Assembly: GCA_003529325.1 (NCBI GenBank)
Contig: DPVW01000094.1
Coordinates: forward strand, 24,781 to 37,044
Reading direction: 5' to 3'
DNA from: Candidatus Latescibacterota bacterium
GTDB lineage: Bacteria > Latescibacterota > UBA2968 > UBA8231
Length of the DNA: 12,264 bases
The notes beneath the pieces are model-generated. The model was not told the DNA's origin and did no database searches. It saw only the letters and a program-made list of their open reading frames with translations. Made by a program: the position numbers and the translations under genes. Below, piece by piece: positions 6,872 to 12,264 of the stretch (the stretch's first letter is position 1; each line of letters begins with the position of its first letter).

Positions 6872-9172
6872 ATGCGAAAACAACGACTGTTGCGCCCGAT
6901 AACCGCCATCGCCCTGTGGACTGTCACTGCCAGTACCGTCGCGTTCGCGGAGGAGTTCCGCATCGAGCACAAGGCGGATTGGGATACGTGGAGCTTCCCT
7001 CGCAGCGTCGTGGCGCAACAAGACGATGGTAGTATCGGCCTGCAACGCGTCGGCAAGGCGATCAATGCCGTAACCGACGCCCGTCAGTTCCGGCACATCG
7101 TCAAGAGCAGCAGAGAGCCCATCCCGGGGGGAGTTCGTTTTGCGTTCTCGGCTGCCGAGTCGGTGGAGAATGTCATCGATGGTCGGACCGATACCTGGTG
7201 GCAGCCGGATCCGGAGGACCCGATCGAAGATTGGTGGTTCGAGGTGGACCTGGGTCGCATGGTGTACGCCACCGAGATTCGCTTGATCTTCCCCGATACG
7301 ACGGACGCCGAACCGTTCCGCAATTTCAGCGTCTATATCAGCAATGGGGAACGTTATAACGCGGCGAAAGACATTTTCAGTTTCTACCGCGCTGGCCGCA
7401 CGATTCGCCCCAATGAGGGGCGCGTCGTTGAGTTCTCCCTGCAAACGATCGATCCGGGCGGTGGCACAGGAGAACACCTGTCGCTATCGGACACGCTGAG
7501 GTTCGCTCCCGTGCAGTACATCCGCTTCATCGCCGAAGAGCACCAGCCCGGCGCGGCGCTGGCCGAAATCGAAGTGACAGCGATCGGCGAAAATCTGGCC
7601 CTGGGAAGTATCGATCGCGGCGGGTCGATCCGCGTCGGTACCGATGTCCAGAACAGCGCCTCATTCAGCGACGGAGATCACAACACCAAGTGGACCGTGA
7701 CAGGCCTCAATAGCTGGATCGAGGAAGGGCACTGGCTGGCTTGGGACCTGGGGGCCGCCTACTGGCTGGACCGCATGGTCATCGAAGTCAGTGTGCCCGG
7801 TCATCGCACCCTATACGTCGAGGATTTTGAGATCTCGACATCAGACGGCACTCCGGTGGACGGGCTGACCATCGATCGGGTGCAGAGCGAGTTTGACTAT
7901 CAGCTGCTTACCCAGGTAGACGCGACGGCCAGCCCTGTTCAGCATTGGTTCGATCTCAGCTTCCCCCTCCGGAAGACACGCCACATTTTCTTTCATCGCG
8001 TCAACTTCTCCAATATCAGGGTGTGGTATACGATGCTGGAGTATGCCGTCTATGGCGAGGGGTATGCGGCGGAAGCCGAAATGACATCGGGTTATATCGA
8101 CCTGGGTAGGGCCAAGAGCATCCGTACCCTGACCTGGGATGCCGACCTGCCTGAAGGCACGTATATGGAAATTCGCTCGCAGACGGGCGACTCCTTCGTT
8201 GTCGAAAAGAAGTACTTCCGCAAGAGTGGCGAGGAAGTCAGCGAGGCGCAGTGGAACAAGCTGCCCAAGTCGCAGAAGCTTGATGTTGTGGAGATTCAGC
8301 GACGGGGGACCGACTGGTCGGGCTGGAGCCCGGTGTACACGACGCCCGAGGGGGTGTTCCAGTCTCCTTCGCCGCGCCGCTATGCGCAGCTACAGGTCAA
8401 ACTCGGCAACTACGACCCGGAGGTCACACCGCTGCTGCGCAATATCGCGCTGCAGTTTGACGCCGCGCTGATCAGCGGCGGGGTAACGAGCCAGATTTTC
8501 CCGCGGCAGGCGGCGTTCGACTCGCTGCAGGTCTTCACCTACACACTCAAACCGGTGTTCCACAGCGGCGACCAGGGCTTCGACCGCGTGCTCATCCAGA
8601 CCCCCGACGAGGTCGACGAGGTGTCACTGAAAGTGGGCGGCGAAGCCGTGCTACCCCTGGCGGTGGCGATGCGAGGCGACTCGTTGCAGGTGGACCTGCC
8701 GCAGCGGGTCCGGCGGGACTCGGTGGAGTTGACGTTTCAGGCGCGGATTCAGGCCAATGCGACGACCTTCGACGCCTGGGTGAGCCAGGTGGGGCAGGAT
8801 CTGCGGCAGGGGGTGCGTGCCCAGCAGTGGCAGGCGGCGACGGTGTTCGTGCCATCTGTAGCCAGCGGCAGCGATCTGATCCGCCTCGTAGAGGTAACGA
8901 GGCTGGTGACACCGAACGGCGATGGCGTCAACGACGTGGCGATGATCCGCTTTTCGCTGGCCAAGGTCGAGAGCAGCGAACCAGAAGTGTCGATGTGCGA
9001 TCTGTCCGGTCGTCGGGTGAGGACGATCGCAGCGGGCCCCGACGGGTACGCCTGGGACGGGCATGATGATCAGGGGAGGTTGCTGCCGCCGGGGACGTAT
9101 ATTTGTCAGATCAGACTGTCCGTCGATGCCGGAGAGCAGACCGCGCTGCGCGTCATCGGTCTGGCCTATTGA
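6872..9172 (+). CDS. Secreted discoidin-domain protein with 'TPNGDGxND' C-terminal module (paralogue A)
   Basis: I chose the ATG at 6872 because it gives a classical signal peptide (MRKQRLLRPITAIALWTVTA, cleavage near AFA-EE). An upstream in-frame ATG at 6800 adds 24 residues that spoil it. The mature part of the 766-residue product has two F5/8-type (discoidin-like) segments. The first, about 85-238, includes NVIDGRTDTWWQP, WWFEVDLGRMVYATEIRLIF and AALAEIEVTA. The second, about 243-395, includes FSDGDHNTKWTV and HWLAWDLGAAYWLDRMVIEV. Residues about 404-640 form a beta-rich region I cannot assign, containing TWDADLPEGTYMEIRSQTGD, DWSGWSPVY and PEVTPLLRNIALQFD. The C-terminus (about 678-766) is a FlgD/gliding-CTD-like Ig fold: VTPNGDGVNDVAMIRFSL, DLSGRRVRTI, WDGHDDQGRLLPPGTY, ending in LAY. 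The protein is probably exported and placed on the surface or released. Discoidin domains usually bind carbohydrate or lipid; the ligand is unknown. No clear Shine-Dalgarno site is visible. Its closest relative in the window is the convergent gene at 9476-11755. Confidence 0.85.
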   Translation: MRKQRLLRPITAIALWTVTASTVAFAEEFRIEHKADWDTWSFPRSVVAQQDDGSIGLQRVGKAINAVTDARQFRHIVKSSREPIPGGVRFAFSAAESVENVIDGRTDTWWQPDPEDPIEDWWFEVDLGRMVYATEIRLIFPDTTDAEPFRNFSVYISNGERYNAAKDIFSFYRAGRTIRPNEGRVVEFSLQTIDPGGGTGEHLSLSDTLRFAPVQYIRFIAEEHQPGAALAEIEVTAIGENLALGSIDRGGSIRVGTDVQNSASFSDGDHNTKWTVTGLNSWIEEGHWLAWDLGAAYWLDRMVIEVSVPGHRTLYVEDFEISTSDGTPVDGLTIDRVQSEFDYQLLTQVDATASPVQHWFDLSFPLRKTRHIFFHRVNFSNIRVWYTMLEYAVYGEGYAAEAEMTSGYIDLGRAKSIRTLTWDADLPEGTYMEIRSQTGDSFVVEKKYFRKSGEEVSEAQWNKLPKSQKLDVVEIQRRGTDWSGWSPVYTTPEGVFQSPSPRRYAQLQVKLGNYDPEVTPLLRNIALQFDAALISGGVTSQIFPRQAAFDSLQVFTYTLKPVFHSGDQGFDRVLIQTPDEVDEVSLKVGGEAVLPLAVAMRGDSLQVDLPQRVRRDSVELTFQARIQANATTFDAWVSQVGQDLRQGVRAQQWQAATVFVPSVASGSDLIRLVEVTRLVTPNGDGVNDVAMIRFSLAKVESSEPEVSMCDLSGRRVRTIAAGPDGYAWDGHDDQGRLLPPGTYICQIRLSVDAGEQTALRVIGLAY

Positions 9173-9249
9173 TAGGCTGGTCGGTGCCCGTCTGATCGCC
9201 GAGGGGCGATGAGCACAAGGCCGCCAAGGCTGCGTAGTCCATGTCGAAT

Positions 9250-9425
9250 TCACGCTGCGGATGCGGTCGTGTGACGAGGCGCGATCGGCGGCACCAGGGC
9301 GGCCAGCTTCTCGAGCAATTCGACAACACGATCTGATACGTACCGTCGGACCAGATGGACTTCAACGAAAAGGCGACATGCTCCTCATCCATGATCTGCA
9401 GGTCTAGGCGGCAGTAAGGGTTTCC
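9250..9425 (-). mobile_element. Relic of an IS91/Y2-type transposase C-terminus
   Basis: This lies in the 303-bp gap between the two convergent paralogues. The minus strand reads NPYCRLDLQ, then FSLKSIWSDGTYQIVLS. After a one-base frame change near 9321 it continues as ELLEKLAALVPPIAPRH and stops at a TGA near 9250. The order 'LKxxWxDGTxxivl - ELxxkLAALVPpP' is the pattern I associate with the conserved C-terminal part of IS91-like (Y2, rolling-circle) transposases, after which intact proteins continue with a YHG-type segment. Only some 55 residues remain, no start is identifiable and I see no element ends, so it is a fossil. The rest of the gap holds two modest inverted repeats (9195-9210 and 9447-9470) without T-runs. 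It could instead come from another protein with a similar pattern. Confidence 0.55.
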
Positions 9426-9475
9426 GATAACCTCCGCAAGCCGGGGTCAGCCCGCCGGGACTTTGGCTGAGCTAG

Positions 9476-11755
9476 CTAGTATGCCAGGTTGATAACCCTG
9501 TGGGCTGTCTGCTCGCCAACGTCGGCAGAAAGGGCGATTCTGCAGATATACGCCCCAGGCGGCAGCAACTGGCCGCCGTCGTCACGCCCGTCCCAGTCAT
9601 GGCCGGACCCGCCGTCTGCGACCCGCCGTACCTGTCGCCCCGACAGATCATGGATCGATACGTCCGCCTCCCGTGCTTCCACTTTGGCCAGCACGAAACG
9701 GATCGATGCTTCGTCGTTGATCCCGTCCCCATTCGGCGTAAACAGCGGTGACACTTCGACGCCGCGGATCAGAGATCCACCGGTAGCTACCGACGGTACG
9801 AAGACCGTCGAGGCATGCTGCTCCTCAGGACGCACGCCCTGCTGCAGCTCCTCACCAACCACACTCACCCAGGCATTGAACAACGTCGCATTCGCCTGGA
9901 TCCGTGCCAGGAACTCGACTTCCACCGAATCCCTCTGGATCCGTTCGGGCAGGTCGACCTGTAGAGAGTCACCCACCATCGTCACCGACAGAGGGGCGAC
10001 CTCCGCTCCCGAGACCCGGACGGCCACCTCGCCGACCGGAGAGGGCACCTGGATCTGCACGCGGTCGAAGCCCTGATCGCCGAAGCGGAACGTCGGCTTG
10101 AGCACATAGGTGAAGGCCTGCAACGAGTCGAAACCCGCCTGCCGCGGAAAGATCCGGCTGGTCACTCCGCCGCTGATCAGCGCATCGTCGAAGTGTAAGG
10201 CAATATTGCGCAGCAGCGGTGTCACTTCAGGATCGTCGTTGCCCAGTTTTACGCTCAGCTGCACGTAGCGACGAGGCGATGGTGACAGAAAGACCTCCTC
10301 GGGGAAGTCGTAGACCTGGCTCCAGCCCGACCAGTCGGAGCCTGGGCGCTGGATTTCGAGCACCTCCTGTTTCTGTGACTTGGGTAGCTTGTTCCATTGG
10401 GCTTCAGAGATTTCGATCCCATTCTTGCTGAAGAATTTCTGTTCGATGAAGAACGTGTCCCCCGTCTGCGAACGAATCTCCACAAATGTCCCTGGCGGTA
10501 GATCCGCATCCCACGTCAACCGACGGATGCTGGCGGCTCCGCCCAGGTCGATGAAGTCAGACACCATCTCCACCTCCGCCACATAGCCCTCGCCGAAGAG
10601 CATGAATTGGGTGATTGTGCCGATCTGCCTGGGTACACTGGCGCTCGCATGCCAGAAGGCGTAGCGGACCTTCCTTGGAGGAAACTGCATGTCGAAGTTG
10701 AAGCGTACGGGACTGACCGCGTTGTCGATCAGTGTCAGATCTAGAAAATCGAACCCGCTGCGAATGCGATCCGCCGTCAATCCAGTGGACCGCTCGCCCT
10801 CCGACGTGACCAGCTTGAAACTGAAGCCCCCTCTGTGCTGACTAATGTTGACGAAGGCACGATCCACCCAGTACACCACCCCTGCATCGAACTCAAACCA
10901 GTGTCCCTGCGCCTCCCACTCACCGGTGGACGAGATGGTCCAGATCGTATTCCTGTCGCCGTCGACGAGGGCTAGCAGGTTGCCCAGATTCGTGCCCCCA
11001 CGTACGCCGCCGCCGCGCTCGACGCTGCCGAGAACGACATTGTCACCGACGGCCGTCACCTCGATCTCGGCCAGTGCCGCCCCCGGCTGAAACTCTTCGG
11101 CGACGAAGCGCACGTATTGCACCATGGCAAAGTCCAGCGTATCGCCAGTGGCCAGATATTCGCCAGTAGCATCTGCCCGTTCCACCGTCTCTAGTGTGTA
11201 TTCGACGATGCGTTCCCGGTTCGGCTCCTTGGTGCGTCCCACCCGCGTGAACCGAAAGACGTCCCTTGCCGCCGTGGCGCGCACGCCGTCATTGACGTAC
11301 ACGCTGAAACTTCGGAAGGGTTCCACATCCAGCGTGTCTGGAAAGGTCAGCTTGATCTTCTGCGCCAGGACCATGCGGCCCAGATCCACCTCGATCCACC
11401 AGAAGTCGAGCAAGTCGTCCTGAGAGGGTTCCCACCACGTGTCCTGACGTCCGTCGATCAGGTTGTCCGCCGATGCCAACCCCGAACCGACGACACGGAT
11501 CCCACCCGGAATGGGCTCGCGAGAACTTTTCACGATATGGTTGAAATCCCGCGCCTTGGCGACGGCGTTGATATTCTTGTCGGACCGGCTCAGGCTGATG
11601 TTGCCATCAGCGCTCATTTGCAGAGCGCCCTGAGGGATGGACCACGTGTTCCAGTCCGCCCTGCTGTCGAACTGAAGGACATCACCATGCGCCGTCGCGA
11701 CGCCGAGCAGGGCGACGACGACCCGACTCAGGATGATGCCGGTCTGCCTTCCCAT
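9476..11755 (-). CDS. Secreted discoidin-domain protein with 'TPNGDGxND' C-terminal module (paralogue B)
   Basis: The product has 759 residues from the ATG at 11755. The frame is open further upstream, but GAGGA at 11763-11767 and the signal peptide (MGRQTGIILSRVVVALLGVA, cleavage near AHG-D) support 11755 or the adjacent ATG at 11758. The architecture matches paralogue A segment by segment. A first discoidin-like part holds DNLIDGRQDTWWEP, WWIEVDLGRMVLAQKIKL and AALAEIEVTA. A second holds LVDGDRNTIWTI and HWFEFDAGVVYWVDRAFV. The unassigned beta-rich region has DWSGWSQVY and PEVTPLLRNIALHFDDALIS. The C-terminal Ig-like module (about 668-759) has FTPNGDGINDEASIRFVL, DLSGRQVRRV, WDGRDDGGQLLPPGAY and ends in LAY. 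The protein is likely exported and surface-bound or released. The gene lies 32 bp downstream of the stop of another C-terminal-module protein on the same strand, so the two are probably co-transcribed. It converges on paralogue A. Confidence 0.85.
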   Translation of the reverse strand: MGRQTGIILSRVVVALLGVATAHGDVLQFDSRADWNTWSIPQGALQMSADGNISLSRSDKNINAVAKARDFNHIVKSSREPIPGGIRVVGSGLASADNLIDGRQDTWWEPSQDDLLDFWWIEVDLGRMVLAQKIKLTFPDTLDVEPFRSFSVYVNDGVRATAARDVFRFTRVGRTKEPNRERIVEYTLETVERADATGEYLATGDTLDFAMVQYVRFVAEEFQPGAALAEIEVTAVGDNVVLGSVERGGGVRGGTNLGNLLALVDGDRNTIWTISSTGEWEAQGHWFEFDAGVVYWVDRAFVNISQHRGGFSFKLVTSEGERSTGLTADRIRSGFDFLDLTLIDNAVSPVRFNFDMQFPPRKVRYAFWHASASVPRQIGTITQFMLFGEGYVAEVEMVSDFIDLGGAASIRRLTWDADLPPGTFVEIRSQTGDTFFIEQKFFSKNGIEISEAQWNKLPKSQKQEVLEIQRPGSDWSGWSQVYDFPEEVFLSPSPRRYVQLSVKLGNDDPEVTPLLRNIALHFDDALISGGVTSRIFPRQAGFDSLQAFTYVLKPTFRFGDQGFDRVQIQVPSPVGEVAVRVSGAEVAPLSVTMVGDSLQVDLPERIQRDSVEVEFLARIQANATLFNAWVSVVGEELQQGVRPEEQHASTVFVPSVATGGSLIRGVEVSPLFTPNGDGINDEASIRFVLAKVEAREADVSIHDLSGRQVRRVADGGSGHDWDGRDDGGQLLPPGAYICRIALSADVGEQTAHRVINLAY

Positions 11756-11762
11756 CATGTGT

Positions 11763-11767
11763 TCCTC
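11763..11767 (-). promoter_or_regulatory. Shine-Dalgarno site for paralogue B
   Basis: On the minus strand GAGGA lies seven bases before the ATG at 11755 and four before the ATG at 11758. It rules against the much earlier in-frame starts, which would overlap the upstream gene by over 100 bases and lack a signal peptide at their N-terminus. Confidence 0.6.
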
Positions 11768-11787
11768 GATCGTGTGCCGCACCATCT

Positions 11788-12264
11788 TCAGTAGGCGATG
11801 GCGATGGTCCGCGTCTTCTCGAATGTGCCCAGATCGGTTTCCACGGTCACGCGCACCAGATACGTTCCGGGCGGCACCTGACGACCCTGGATCTGGCCAT
11901 CCCATGTTTCGATGTATCGTCCCTCGCTCCGTGACTCAGACACCAGTCGACGCACGAGCCGGCCCGCCAGATCATAGACCCCGGCCTCGACGCCAGCCGC
12001 AGCGACGCCGTGGAGCGTGTAGGACAGCTGCAGTTCGTCGTGCATGCCATCGCCGTTCGGTGTCATCACCTGCGATTCCAGGTCCAAGGCGGAGAGCACC
12101 TTGAGTTTGTCGAGGGGCGCGATCACCCGCAGGTCATTGGTTGACACCAGCGGCGTGGCGTCGCCGCCCTCGATCGACTGCGACAGATTCTCGCCGTCGA
12201 TCCGGAACACCTCACCCGCGAATTCGGTGGTGAAGTTGAACACGCGCGTGCCGAAGGTGAGACG
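11788..12264 (-). CDS. C-terminal part of a large secreted protein with 'TPNGDGxxD' module
   Basis: The last 158 codons are in the window, and the frame is open through the right edge, so the N-terminus is outside. The visible part starts with beta-rich sequence (RLTFGTRVFNFTTEFAGEVF, residues 1-20) that I cannot assign. From about residue 65 it has the same kind of C-terminal module as the two paralogues: VMTPNGDGMHDELQLSYTL, GVYDLAGRLVRRLVSE, ETWDGQIQGRQVPPGTYLVRV, ending in IAIAY and TGA at 11790-11788. The overall fold is FlgD-Ig-like, about 90 residues. Similarity to the paralogues is clear in the motifs but much lower than between those two, so this is a related module on a different protein rather than a third close copy. 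It stands upstream of paralogue B on the same strand with a 32-bp gap and no visible terminator, which suggests one operon. Confidence 0.8.
   Translation of the reverse strand, partial: RLTFGTRVFNFTTEFAGEVFRIDGENLSQSIEGGDATPLVSTNDLRVIAPLDKLKVLSALDLESQVMTPNGDGMHDELQLSYTLHGVAAAGVEAGVYDLAGRLVRRLVSESRSEGRYIETWDGQIQGRQVPPGTYLVRVTVETDLGTFEKTRTIAIAY

Noticed and set aside
8311..8328. DWSGWS resembles the WSxWS box of cytokine receptors
   Set aside because: A five-residue likeness in an exported bacterial beta-rich protein is not evidence of relationship; it most likely arises from tryptophan-rich beta strands.
9195..9210. Hairpin ATCGCC-GAGG-GGCGAT after paralogue A as a terminator
   Set aside because: The 6-bp stem is sound but no T-run follows it on either strand, so it is not a convincing intrinsic terminator.
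9447..9470. Inverted repeat TCAGCC/GGCTGA after paralogue B as a terminator
   Set aside because: The stem is short, the loop is 12 bases and there is no T-run. It might also be part of the transposase relic.
11756..11905. An N-terminal extension of paralogue B to 11905
   Set aside because: It would overlap the upstream gene by 118 bases, its residues look non-coding, and it places the signal peptide 50 residues inside the protein. The Shine-Dalgarno site supports 11755/11758.

Overview
This 12.3 kb window is GC-rich bacterial DNA (about 60% GC by eye). Its gene content is typical of environmental, FCB-type lineages such as Latescibacterota, Gemmatimonadota or Poribacteria: a phytanoyl-CoA-dioxygenase-like enzyme, a DUF5916/CBM9-type outer-membrane protein, secreted discoidin proteins and C-terminal modules of the 'TPNGDGxND' type. 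The lineage is an inference from families, not a marker-gene result. I see no rRNA, tRNA, CRISPR array or intact mobile element.

Layout. (1) 1-162, minus: the N-terminus of a PhyH-like dioxygenase, cut by the window edge. (2) 163-608: about 450 bp with no convincing gene. (3) 609-1522, plus: a broken CBM9/DUF5916 protein with two +1 frameshifts and a large internal deletion. (4) 1536-3824, minus: a 762-residue membrane glycosyltransferase-like protein with C-terminal TPRs (TMTC-like). (5) 3846-5714, plus, starting 21 bp from the previous start: an unusual fusion of a VanZ-like membrane domain with a CBM9-like domain. (6) 5715-6665, minus: the wreck of an ABC-F ATPase. (7) 6872-9172, plus, and 9476-11755, minus: two large secreted paralogues facing each other tail to tail, with a decayed transposase fragment between them. 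(8) 11788-12264, minus: the C-terminus of a further secreted protein directly upstream of the second paralogue and probably in its operon.

How it fits together. Most of the intact genes concern the cell envelope. Three encode exported proteins with the same kind of C-terminal domain, all ending in Ala-Tyr. Two of these carry discoidin-like domains that probably bind carbohydrate or surface ligands. The VanZ-CBM9 fusion and the TMTC-like protein share a divergent start region and may act on glycans or glycoproteins, but nothing in the sequence proves a common pathway. The ABC-F gene, the DUF5916 gene and the transposase relic are all clearly decayed, so the segment looks like an accessory region with turnover. 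The most interesting signals are the VanZ-CBM9 architecture, the uneven divergence of the paralogue pair, and the shared C-terminal module that could be a sorting signal. I did not find a clear-cut new defence, mobile or RNA system.
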